Shown here: positions 34,557-42,113 of the stretch, one piece after another | Layout: each line of letters begins with the position of its first letter | How positions within the stretch are numbered: the first letter of the stretch is position 1 | Source of the DNA: Flagellimonas eckloniae | GTDB taxonomy: Bacteria; Bacteroidota; Bacteroidia; Flavobacteriales; Flavobacteriaceae | DNA: 64,000 nucleotides | Assembly (NCBI RefSeq): GCF_001413955.1 | Contig: NZ_LCTZ01000002.1 | Coordinates: 3,885,501 to 3,949,500, forward strand | Direction of reading: 5' to 3' | The notes under the pieces: model-generated | The model's input: the letters and a program-made list of their open reading frames with translations, nothing else | Databases searched by the model: none | What the model was told of the DNA's origin: nothing | Made by a program: the position numbers and the translations under genes

Positions 34557-35327
34557 TCACTCATTTTTTCCTCGAAAATTCCTATCAATATAAGTTATAG
34601 CCTCTTTTTGTGTAAGTACCGAAAAGTTTTTATATCGGTCGTGCACATCCACAATTTCGTCCAGTGCCTTTTCAACCAATGCTTTATTTTCCCAAGTATT
34701 TAATTCTTTTACCACGGTTTCCAGACATCCTTTCTTATACGAAATTTGCCCTAAAACATGAATCAAGGTGTTTTTTACCCGAGCGGTTGTATCATGCTGC
34801 AATTCTTTTAGCAATGGAAGAATATCTTGGGGATACTTGCGCCCTCTTAACTCAATACCATGACAGATTTCCCTTCTAACTTCCTTATCTGGATGATGTA
34901 AATATTTTCTAGCCCATTTCAAAATAGGTTTTGGGTTATTTTCGCCCATTTTTTTGATGGAGCCTATAACTGCATTCCTGACGGAGTGGTGTTCATCAAA
35001 CAAAGCTTTATCAAAAAAGTGTTCCACAAACTCGAAATGGGTTTTGCCCAATTCTCCAGCCGCATTGATAACAGTTTGACGAACTTTATACAGCTTGGAT
35101 AAGTATAATTGATTAAGAAAACTGACAAGACTATCAATTTCGAGTGCTTTATTTTTATGGATTTTACCTACAGCTAAATAGCCTGTCTTTCGGATATAGG
35201 TGTCATCATCAGAAAAGTAGTTTAAGACAATGGATTCCTTCTTTTGTACAAAACCTTCCAAAATATCGGAATCAATTGTTTGAACCAACAGCGAACGTTC
35301 ATTTTTGGGTAAATCGTAAAATCCCAT
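34557..35327 (-). CDS. HEAT-repeat protein
   Basis: A 256-residue cytosolic protein built of about five HEAT-like helical pairs: VLNYFSDDDTYIRKTGYLAVGKI, YKVRQTVINAAGELGKTHF, HHSVRNAVIGSIKKMGE, DKEVRREICHGIELRG and TARVKNTLIHVLGQIS. Each shows the 'D..vR..ai..lg.i' signature. Some members of this class are DNA-glycosylase-like (AlkD) or PBS-lyase-like, but no catalytic signature stands out, so a protein- or nucleic-acid-binding role is the safe call. It lies 6 bases downstream of the TfoX-N gene on the same strand, so they are likely co-transcribed. Confidence 0.8.
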   Translation of the reverse strand: MGFYDLPKNERSLLVQTIDSDILEGFVQKKESIVLNYFSDDDTYIRKTGYLAVGKIHKNKALEIDSLVSFLNQLYLSKLYKVRQTVINAAGELGKTHFEFVEHFFDKALFDEHHSVRNAVIGSIKKMGENNPKPILKWARKYLHHPDKEVRREICHGIELRGRKYPQDILPLLKELQHDTTARVKNTLIHVLGQISYKKGCLETVVKELNTWENKALVEKALDEIVDVHDRYKNFSVLTQKEAITYIDRNFRGKNE

Positions 35328-35333
35328 AAGGGC

Positions 35334-35657
35334 CTATTTAGGTGGTAAAGACATAACATACTCATACCCCTTCTGGAGGTATTTTCCCAGTGTTTCTCTA
35401 TCTTCTAAAAGAGATTTTGGGATTAGGACATACTCCCGCATGGTAGCTCCATAGGATATAAATGGCTTAGCCCCAAAAGCAGTATCAAATGCTTCGGTAT
35501 CCTTTTTGGAAAGTCGAATACCCAACTCTCCGGCCTTGTTCAAGAGCGAGAACATATACCCATTTGCAGATGTATAGGGCATTGTCTTGCCTTTCCTGGG
35601 GAAGTTGGGGTTGGCTGCAACCAACTCATCATATATTTTCAATACTTCTTCGCGCAT
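35334..35657 (-). CDS. TfoX N-terminal-domain protein
   Basis: A 107-residue protein matching the TfoX N-terminal domain: 'GYMFSLLNKAGELGIRLSKKDTEAFDTAFGAKPF' and 'MREYVLIPKSLLEDRETLGKYLQKGYEYVMSLPPK' follow the family pattern 'GnMF..l....v.vRLs..dr..l', '.MreYv.vP..ll.d...l..wl..a..y..sLPpK'. In gammaproteobacteria TfoX/Sxy activates competence genes, but stand-alone N-domain proteins like this are widespread and their role is unknown, so a competence function should not be assumed. The HEAT gene is 6 bases downstream, and a GNAT gene ends about 10 bases upstream. Confidence 0.75.
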   Translation of the reverse strand: MREEVLKIYDELVAANPNFPRKGKTMPYTSANGYMFSLLNKAGELGIRLSKKDTEAFDTAFGAKPFISYGATMREYVLIPKSLLEDRETLGKYLQKGYEYVMSLPPK

Positions 35658-35667
35658 CCATTCAAAT

Positions 35668-36183
35668 TTACATTAAATTCTTTGCCATTGCTTGAAACTC
35701 AAAATGTTCCTTTCCTATTTGAAAATCATGGTCACCGATGGTCTCAAAACCATTTTTATGATAAAACTTTATGGCACGGGTGTTTTCTTTTAATACGGAT
35801 AACCAAATTTTTCCCCGTTTGCTCTCAGATGCCTTTTTAAACAGTTCATCTTGCAGCGATCCACCAACTTTCTTGGAAAGAAAGTCTTTCAGAACGTATA
35901 TTTTTTGAAGTTGACAGACGTTTTCGGAAGCTATAAATTTTGAAGGGGAACTCAGCTTCAATTTAGCGTACCCAACCGGAAGTTCATCAATATAAGCAAG
36001 CCAAAAAATATTATTGGACTTTTCAATGCTATTGCGAATTTTTTGGACACCAAAAGTTTGGTCCAAATACTCCTCTAAGTCCTTTTTATCCCTAAAAAAG
36101 TGGCCAAAAGTTTCTACAAAGGTTATTCTGGCTAAAAGAGCAATATACGTTGCCTCGGATATGGTAGCTTCAACTATCCGCAT
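35668..36183 (-). CDS. GNAT-family N-acetyltransferase
   Basis: A 171-residue acetyltransferase of the GNAT fold. 'YAKLKLSSPSKFIASENVCQLQKIYVLKDFLSKKVGGSLQDELFKKA' holds strand 4 and the acetyl-CoA loop in a degenerate Q/RxxGxG/A form (SKKVGG). 'GKIWLSVLKENTRAIKFYHKNGFETIGDHDFQIG' is the typical C-terminal 'N..A..fY.k.GF...g'. The substrate is unknown. Its start overlaps the end of the ABC ATPase gene by 14 bases, so it is in the same transcript. Confidence 0.85.
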   Translation of the reverse strand: MRIVEATISEATYIALLARITFVETFGHFFRDKKDLEEYLDQTFGVQKIRNSIEKSNNIFWLAYIDELPVGYAKLKLSSPSKFIASENVCQLQKIYVLKDFLSKKVGGSLQDELFKKASESKRGKIWLSVLKENTRAIKFYHKNGFETIGDHDFQIGKEHFEFQAMAKNLM

Positions 36184-37426
36184 GATTTTTTGCTTTACCG
36201 GTTGAACCTGTAGTGTTCATCTTCAAAATATAGTCAAATTGTGGTTGTAACCCAACTTCCTTTCTATGGGAAACAAACACAATTGCGGTTTCACTTTCCC
36301 TAGAAATCTTATTGACAAGATCAATAAATAAACGCGCATTTGCATCATCCAGTCCTGCGGTGGGTTCATCTAAAATAAGAAGAGGAGGGTGTTTAACCAT
36401 GGCCCTTGCCGTCATGACCAGTCTTTTTTCACCTGCGGTAAGCTCCAAAAATTGAATATTTCTCTTTTCGTAAAGTCCCAAAAGTTTCAACCAGAGACCA
36501 GATAATCGTTTTTTCTGATCGGTTGGATTATTGTAAAGTCCAATGGAATCATAGAAACCGGATATCATCATATTTTCCAAGGAATGATACCCGCTAAATT
36601 TATCCATCATGGCAGGAGTGAAGTAGCCAATTTTTTTCTTAAGGTCCCAAACACTTTCCCCACTTCCCTTTTTTTGTCCAAATAACGTAAGGTCTTGGCC
36701 ATACCCTTTATGACTATCTCCAATAATCATGGAGAGCAAGGTGGTTTTTCCACTTCCATTGGGGCCGATTAACTGCCAAAACTCCCTTTTTTTTATGGTC
36801 CAACTGATATTGTCCAAAACTTGGCGCCCATCAAAACTGACAGATATCTTATTGAACTTGATCAATTCACTACCAGTTTTTATTGAATCAATAGGTGGTG
36901 GAATTGCATCTGTAAAATGTGAAGATGTTTTTGTATTTGCTTCCCAAAAAGCTTTTGAAGATGTATACTTATATAGTTTGTTATCCTCTACTGTAAAGAA
37001 GTCTGTGGTTGACGGTAAAATATCATCCAATCTATTTATCAATTGAATCAAGATTGTTGTCTTGGAAATTGACCTTAATTTTTCCTTTAAATAATCTTGG
37101 GTGCCAACATCAAGATTGTCAAAAGGGTTCACTAGAACCAAATAATCGGGTTTTAGATGAAGCAAATGGTGGAGTAGGGCTTTTTTCTGTTCCCCACTAC
37201 TCATTGTTTTTAAAGATTGAGATGTGTTTTTGGTAAGAATTTTAAAATCGTGACGTTCTTCTTCATCCATGAAACGATTGATCTCGGATCTTGCAAAAAG
37301 AAGCCCTTTTTTGCTGTGTAATTCTTCAAAACCTTCAATAATTGAATCACTCAATAAGTCATGCGCCAAACTTTTAGTTTGCGATGTATTGCTGATCAGT
37401 ATAGCGTAGTTTTTAGGCTGATTCAT
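36170..37426 (-). CDS. ModF/PhrA-like tandem ABC ATPase with degenerate first half
   Basis: A 418-residue protein with two ABC ATPase modules and no membrane part. The second half (about 190-410) is intact: Walker A LIGPNGSGKTTLLS, signature-like LELTAGEKRL, Walker B LLILDEPTAGLDD and H-loop IVFVSHRKE. The first half keeps an 'SGEQKK' signature and 'YLVLVNPFDNLD', but I see no Walker A loop, and the Walker B Asp-Glu is replaced, so it probably cannot hydrolyse ATP. The layout matches ModF/PhrA-type proteins, whose role (once linked to molybdate or photorepair) is poorly settled. It overlaps the GNAT gene by 14 bases. Confidence 0.8.
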   Translation of the reverse strand: MNQPKNYAILISNTSQTKSLAHDLLSDSIIEGFEELHSKKGLLFARSEINRFMDEEERHDFKILTKNTSQSLKTMSSGEQKKALLHHLLHLKPDYLVLVNPFDNLDVGTQDYLKEKLRSISKTTILIQLINRLDDILPSTTDFFTVEDNKLYKYTSSKAFWEANTKTSSHFTDAIPPPIDSIKTGSELIKFNKISVSFDGRQVLDNISWTIKKREFWQLIGPNGSGKTTLLSMIIGDSHKGYGQDLTLFGQKKGSGESVWDLKKKIGYFTPAMMDKFSGYHSLENMMISGFYDSIGLYNNPTDQKKRLSGLWLKLLGLYEKRNIQFLELTAGEKRLVMTARAMVKHPPLLILDEPTAGLDDANARLFIDLVNKISRESETAIVFVSHRKEVGLQPQFDYILKMNTTGSTGKAKNHADS

Positions 37427-37473
37427 TCAAGTAATAAATCCAGAATGGGATTAAGGAAATTTGAAAATAAAGA

Positions 37474-37998
37474 TTATCCTTGATTTACCCTAAAAATATG
37501 AACGGGATTGTCTTTGTACGTAGTGGTTTTGTCCAAATACATTCCATTTTTGAGCGCTACTTTTTGTGATGGCACATTATCCACATGTATTATGGAGATC
37601 AAGGATTTTGTAAAATTATTTTTAAAGGCGAAGTCCTTGCACTTTTGGGCTGCCTCAATTGCAAAACCTTGTAGCCAGAATTTGGGCAAAATGGAATAAC
37701 CAATCTCCAGTTCTTCAATTTCATCAACATTTTGAACCAAAAGACCACAAATGCCGATTAGTTGTTGCGTCTCTTTTAAGACTAGAGCGTTCATTCCGCC
37801 AAGCCCTTTTTCGTAGCGTTCAAAAATTCTGTCAAACTGTTCTTTGCAAGCTTTTATTGGGTCGGAAGGCAAACCATCCCAATATTGGGTAGATAGAGGG
37901 TTGTGATAGAAAGGTAGCCAACTATCGAAATCCGATTGTGTTATCTTTCGAAACTGCAATCGATTTGAGGTTTCACCTTCCAGTAGATACTTGGGCAT
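37474..37998 (-). CDS. RimJ/RimL-type GNAT acetyltransferase
   Basis: A 174-residue GNAT protein of the Acetyltransf_3 type: 'TSNRLQFRKITQSDFDSWLPFYHNP' at the start, 'GICGLLVQNVDEIEELEIGYSILPKFWLQGFAIEAAQKCKDFAF' containing the acetyl-CoA loop (QGFA in place of RG.G/A), and 'IISIIHVDNVPSQKVALKNGM' near the end. RimJ/L relatives acetylate protein N-termini or small amines; the substrate here is unknown. Its ATG follows the stop of the DUF192 gene with no gap, making it the last gene of the folE-cysS-yidD-lgt-DUF192 run. Confidence 0.85.
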   Translation of the reverse strand: MPKYLLEGETSNRLQFRKITQSDFDSWLPFYHNPLSTQYWDGLPSDPIKACKEQFDRIFERYEKGLGGMNALVLKETQQLIGICGLLVQNVDEIEELEIGYSILPKFWLQGFAIEAAQKCKDFAFKNNFTKSLISIIHVDNVPSQKVALKNGMYLDKTTTYKDNPVHIFRVNQG

Positions 37999-38481
37999 TT
38001 ATTCTTTTGTAAAAGAGACGACATCACCAATTTCCAGCCCTAGTTTTTCCGAAAGCCCTGCATTGATTTCGAACACATACTTTACTGGAACCTTTGAAGA
38101 AAGTCCAGATTCGTTATATGGTTTTGCATCTTTTTGAAAACTGGCAATCTTCAAATTTTCATCAATATAAATGATGTCCAACGGAAATTGCGTGTTTTTC
38201 ATGTAAAAGGAATGCATGGCAACATCCGGAAATATGAATAGCATCCCTTGGTTTTCTTCCATGGATTCACGGTACATTAATCCGGTTTGGGTTTCGTACT
38301 CCGATTCAGCAATTTCAATATTGAAAAGTGCTGCTATGGAATCTGTTTCCTGTTTTAAGATAGTAAGCTCACCTTCCTTGGTAAAACTTATGGTTTCGGT
38401 TTTAATTTCTTTTTTGGAATCTGTTTTACAGGAACCCAATAAAAGAACAGAGCCTATTAAAAGGACAACTAGTATCCGCAT
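37999..38481 (-). CDS. DUF192-domain lipoprotein
   Basis: A 160-residue lipoprotein (LLIGSVLLLGSC, Cys18) with the DUF192 core: 'FNIEIAESEYETQTGLMYRESMEENQGMLFIFPDVAMHSFYMKNTQFPLDIIYIDENLKI', then 'VKYVFEINAGLSEKLGLEIGD'. The 'GLMyR..m....GMLF.F......fwMknt..pLDi.fid' pattern is diagnostic. The biochemical role of DUF192 is unknown; Bacteroidota members are usually lipoproteins. Its ATG shares one base with the lgt stop (TAATG), a tight coupling that puts it in the same operon as the enzyme that would lipidate it. Confidence 0.88.
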   Translation of the reverse strand: MRILVVLLIGSVLLLGSCKTDSKKEIKTETISFTKEGELTILKQETDSIAALFNIEIAESEYETQTGLMYRESMEENQGMLFIFPDVAMHSFYMKNTQFPLDIIYIDENLKIASFQKDAKPYNESGLSSKVPVKYVFEINAGLSEKLGLEIGDVVSFTKE

Positions 38482-39449
38482 TATTGAGCAATTTTTGATG
38501 GAACAGGCCTAAACATGAAGTACAGGCCAACAAGAATCATAGGAATGCTTAGCCATTGCCCAGTTGTAAAAGTCCCCAATGCATCTTCAAATCCTCCCTG
38601 ACTTTTTTTGAAGTATTCAACAAAAAAGCGAACCGTCCATAAACCAACCATGAAGACTCCAAACAAATACCCAACTTTATCCTTCTTGTCCGTTTTCCAA
38701 TATAAAAAATACAAAGCCAAAAAAACAAAAATGTAACAAACACCTTCGTACAATTGAGCTGGATGTCTATAGGGTATAGTTTCCAAAACGCTTGCGAACT
38801 CCGGGTTATTTTCAATTGCTTTGTAAGCTGCACTGGCCGTTTTTTCCTTAGTAATGCCCATGGCCTTATAGGTTGGCATATCATCTGAATCTCTAATAAA
38901 ACGTGTTGCCAAAGCAAAAGATTTATCCACTATTTTTCCGTTGATTTCTGAGTTGAAAAAGTTTCCAATTCGAACAAAAGCGGTTCCAATTGCAGAAGCA
39001 ACCACCATTCTGTCCAATAACCACAAAAATTTTATGTCCTTCCATTTTCGGCAATATAACCAGACGCCAATTATTGCGGCAATAGTGGCTCCATGGCTAG
39101 CAAGGCCCGTAAAACCAGTGAATTCATACCCATTTATAAATCCAAACAAAGACCCGTCAGAACTTTCCCGAATAGGTAATAATATTTCTATCAAATGGTT
39201 TTTATAGTAATCCCAGTCATAAAAAAAGACGTGTCCTAGGCGAGCCCCGAGCATAATGGATACCACTGCATGAATAAAGAGTGAATCCAATTTTTCCATG
39301 GATTTTTTCTCATTCAAAAAGATACGTTTCATAATAAACCAGCCAGCAACAAAGGCCGCTATCCAGAGTAGGTTGTAATATTTAATCTGTATGAATCCGA
39401 GTTTTAGTAATGTACCATCAGGATTCCAGTTAAAGCCTAGGAAATACAT
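38481..39449 (-). CDS. lgt: Prolipoprotein diacylglyceryl transferase
   Basis: A 322-residue inner-membrane enzyme that adds diacylglycerol from phosphatidylglycerol to the lipobox Cys, the first step of lipoprotein maturation. Conserved Lgt parts are present: 'GARLGHVFFYDWDYY', 'LASHGATIAAIIGVWLYCRK' with the catalytic His, 'RIGNFFNSEINGK' and 'YRHPAQLYEGVCYIF'. It is longer than typical Lgt (about 280) because of a charged insert of about 40 residues (from DSDDMPTYKAMG to ASVLETIP) between the NSE and HPAQLYE motifs. The many lipoproteins of this window depend on it. Confidence 0.95.
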   Translation of the reverse strand: MYFLGFNWNPDGTLLKLGFIQIKYYNLLWIAAFVAGWFIMKRIFLNEKKSMEKLDSLFIHAVVSIMLGARLGHVFFYDWDYYKNHLIEILLPIRESSDGSLFGFINGYEFTGFTGLASHGATIAAIIGVWLYCRKWKDIKFLWLLDRMVVASAIGTAFVRIGNFFNSEINGKIVDKSFALATRFIRDSDDMPTYKAMGITKEKTASAAYKAIENNPEFASVLETIPYRHPAQLYEGVCYIFVFLALYFLYWKTDKKDKVGYLFGVFMVGLWTVRFFVEYFKKSQGGFEDALGTFTTGQWLSIPMILVGLYFMFRPVPSKIAQ

Positions 39450-39542
39450 GTATAAAATTTTGGACTAAGATAACCAAAGATGTTAGATCGCTATGCTTTT
39501 AGGTGTTAGATTTAGACTAAAATATAGGATAGGTTTTATTGC

Positions 39543-39770
39543 TTAAGGAACCGGGTCATACCCTTTTCCACCCCAAGGGTTACAGCTAAAAATTCTTTTT
39601 AAGGATAGCCAACCGCCTCTGAAGAGCCCATGTTTTTTAAGTGCTTCCAAGGTATATGCTGAACAGGTTGGGGAATACCGGCATGTTGCCGGGGTATAGG
39701 GAGAAATTAAAAGTTGATAGAGTCTTACCAAAAGAACAAAAGGAGCGATAAGAATTTTTTTTACAGTCAT
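39543..39770 (-). CDS. yidD: Membrane protein insertion efficiency factor YidD
   Basis: A 75-residue protein of the YidD family, an inner-membrane-attached helper of YidC-dependent insertion. The whole signature is present: [32 protein letters not shown], then '[25 protein letters not shown]'. The three conserved Cys are kept. In many bacteria yidD sits with rnpA and yidC; here it is instead between cysS (31 bases upstream) and lgt in a minus-strand operon. Confidence 0.95.
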   Translation of the reverse strand: MTVKKILIAPFVLLVRLYQLLISPYTPATCRYSPTCSAYTLEALKKHGLFRGGWLSLKRIFSCNPWGGKGYDPVP

Positions 39771-39801
39771 TCCTTTAGATTCATTTCAAAGTTTAAAACA
39801 A

Positions 39802-41283
39802 CTAGTTTACGCTGAATGTAGTCCCATCTTTACCATCTTTCAGCTGAATGCCCAAAGCTGTAAGCTCATCCCTGATTTTGTCGGAAGTGGCAAAATCTTT
39901 ATTGGCCCGTGCTTCATTTCGAAGTTCAATCAACAAATCCATGACCCCGTTTAATGCATTGGAATCATCTTTTGTCTTTGATTGATTTTCCAATCCAAGA
40001 ATATCATGAACAAAACTATTCATGGTTTTTTGCAATAAAGCTTTTTCCTCTTGTGTAATACTCTCTTTTCCTTCCTTTATCAGATTGATGTGTTTAATGG
40101 CCTCGAAAAGATTGGCAATAAGAATTGGCGTATTAAAATCATCGTTCATGGCTTCGTAACATTTTTGCTGCCATGCTTCTATGTCAAAATCTGATGTTGG
40201 TCCTGTGCTGATTTTCTCAATGCCATTCATTCCATCCATCAATCTATTGTATCCTTTCTCTGAAGCCAGCAATGCATCATCACTTAAATCCAAAATACTG
40301 GTGTAATGTGCTTGCATCATAAAAAACCGAACAACCGATGGTGCATAGGCCTTACTGAGTATATCGTTGTCACCACTAAAAATCTCAGAAGGATAGATAT
40401 TGTTTCCTGTGGATTTCGACATTTTTTTGCCGTTTAGGGTCAACATATTGGCATGTAGCCAATATTTGACAGGTGATTTTCCCCTGCTTGCCTCCGCTTG
40501 GGCAATTTCACATTCGTGATGTGGAAATTTTAAATCCATTCCACCACCATGAATATCAAAAGTCTCTCCTAAATATTTGGTGCTCATTGCGGTACACTCC
40601 AAATGCCAACCTGGAAAACCATCACCCCAAGGCGAAGGCCATCTCATAATATGTTGTGGTTCGGCTTTTTTCCAAAGGGCAAAATCTTGCGGGTTTCGCT
40701 TTTCATCCTGTGCGGTAAGCTCACGGGTATTGGCAACCATATCTTCCAACTTTCTCCCACTAAGTTTGCCATATTCATTCGTTTCATTGAACTTCAATAC
40801 ATCAAAATAAACAGAACCGTTTATTTCATAAGCATAGCCTTTCTCAAGAATTTCCTTGATAATCTCTATCTGCTCAATAATATGGCCTGTGGCCGTAGGC
40901 TCAATACTTGGGGGTAAAAAATTGAACTTTTGGAGTGTTTCATGAAAATCGACCGTGTAACGCTGAACTACTTCCATGGGTTCAATCTGTTCCAATTTTG
41001 CTTTTTTGGATATTTTATCCTCACCATCATCAGAGTCATTTTCCAAATGTCCGGCATCTGTAATATTACGCACGTACCGCACCTTGAAACCCAAGTGCCT
41101 GAAGTATCGAAAAATCATATCAAAGGACATGAATGTACGGCAATTTCCAAGATGCACATTGCTGTAAACCGTAGGTCCACATACATACATGCCAATATGC
41201 CCCTCATTTATAGGCTGTAAAACTTCCTTCTTTCCCGAAAGTGAATTATATACTCTAAGGTCTTGGTTTTTGTAAAGTTGCAT
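39802..41283 (-). CDS. cysS: Cysteinyl-tRNA synthetase
   Basis: A 493-residue class I aminoacyl-tRNA synthetase. '[20 protein letters not shown]' holds the first zinc ligand (Cys35) and the HIGH-type motif HLGN (44-47). '[15 protein letters not shown]' and '[13 protein letters not shown]' give the other zinc ligands, and KKMSKSTGN near residue 285 is the KMSKS loop. The C-terminal anticodon-recognition region ends '[23 protein letters not shown]', the standard CysRS ending. It lies 14 bases downstream of folE and 31 upstream of yidD. Confidence 0.97.
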   Translation of the reverse strand: MQLYKNQDLRVYNSLSGKKEVLQPINEGHIGMYVCGPTVYSNVHLGNCRTFMSFDMIFRYFRHLGFKVRYVRNITDAGHLENDSDDGEDKISKKAKLEQIEPMEVVQRYTVDFHETLQKFNFLPPSIEPTATGHIIEQIEIIKEILEKGYAYEINGSVYFDVLKFNETNEYGKLSGRKLEDMVANTRELTAQDEKRNPQDFALWKKAEPQHIMRWPSPWGDGFPGWHLECTAMSTKYLGETFDIHGGGMDLKFPHHECEIAQAEASRGKSPVKYWLHANMLTLNGKKMSKSTGNNIYPSEIFSGDNDILSKAYAPSVVRFFMMQAHYTSILDLSDDALLASEKGYNRLMDGMNGIEKISTGPTSDFDIEAWQQKCYEAMNDDFNTPILIANLFEAIKHINLIKEGKESITQEEKALLQKTMNSFVHDILGLENQSKTKDDSNALNGVMDLLIELRNEARANKDFATSDKIRDELTALGIQLKDGKDGTTFSVN

Positions 41284-41297
41284 TTAAAAGCGAGGAA

Positions 41298-41978
41298 TTA
41301 AAAGTCGGTATCTAGGTTGATGTAGTCTAAAAACTCCCTTTTTACGGTTTCGTCCTTAAATTTTCCACCATATTCTGCCGTAACAGTACTGCTTTCAATG
41401 TCCCGTATTCCTCTAGAATTCACACATAAGTGTTTTGCATCTATAACACAGGCAACATCTTCCGTATTCAATACTTTTTGAAGTTCTTTTACTATTTGAA
41501 TATTCAATCTTTCCTGTACTTGAGGACGTCTTGCAAAGTAATCCACTACACGGTTCATTTTGGAAAGACCTACTACTGTGCCGTTGGAAATATAGGCAAT
41601 ATGTGCCCTTCCTATTATTGGGAGTAAATGGTGTTCGCAAGTAGAATAGAGAACAATGTTTTTCTCAACCAGCATTTCTCCATACTTGTATTTATTCTCA
41701 AATGTTGAGGATTTTGGCTTTCTTTTGGGATGCAACCCACCAAAAATCTCTTTTACATACATTTTAGCTACTCTATGTGGAGTACCGCTGAGGCTATCAT
41801 CATCCAGGTCAAGGCCCAGGGTCAACATAATTTCCCGAACACTATTCTGAATTCTTTCAATTTTTTCCTCATCGCTCAATACAAAAGCATCTTCCCTTAA
41901 CGGGGTTTCGGTTGAAGAGCCAACATGGTCGTCTCCTCTTTCTTCATATTGTTCTTCCAATGCCTGCTTTAGTTTCAT
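41298..41978 (-). CDS. folE: GTP cyclohydrolase I
   Basis: A 226-residue enzyme converting GTP to dihydroneopterin triphosphate, the first step of folate synthesis. The active site reads 'LYSTCEHHLLPIIGRAHIAYI', with zinc ligands Cys114 and His117, and the third ligand Cys185 is in 'VIDAKHLCVNSRGI'. 'GLSKMNRVVDYFARRPQVQERLN' is also canonical. The ~45-residue N-terminal part is acidic and variable, as in other FolE. It is the first gene of the operon that runs through cysS to the GNAT gene at 37474. A TATCTTTG -7 element lies on the minus strand at 42000-42007. Confidence 0.97.
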   Translation of the reverse strand: MKLKQALEEQYEERGDDHVGSSTETPLREDAFVLSDEEKIERIQNSVREIMLTLGLDLDDDSLSGTPHRVAKMYVKEIFGGLHPKRKPKSSTFENKYKYGEMLVEKNIVLYSTCEHHLLPIIGRAHIAYISNGTVVGLSKMNRVVDYFARRPQVQERLNIQIVKELQKVLNTEDVACVIDAKHLCVNSRGIRDIESSTVTAEYGGKFKDETVKREFLDYINLDTDF

Positions 41979-41999
41979 TTTCTAATTCTTACAAGAAAG

Positions 42000-42007
42000 C
42001 AAAGATA
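42000..42007 (-). promoter_or_regulatory. -7 promoter element of the folE operon
   Basis: TATCTTTG on the minus strand, 21 bases before the folE ATG, matches TAnnTTTG. No exact TTG occurs at -33. Confidence 0.5.
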
Positions 42008-42113
42008 TACATTAAAAGCCTATTTAACATCTGGTCTATATAGTTTGACAACATAAATTATTGTTAAGGCAAAAGCTATTTTATTTTTATAATATCCAAA
42101 TCTACAGCCTTTT

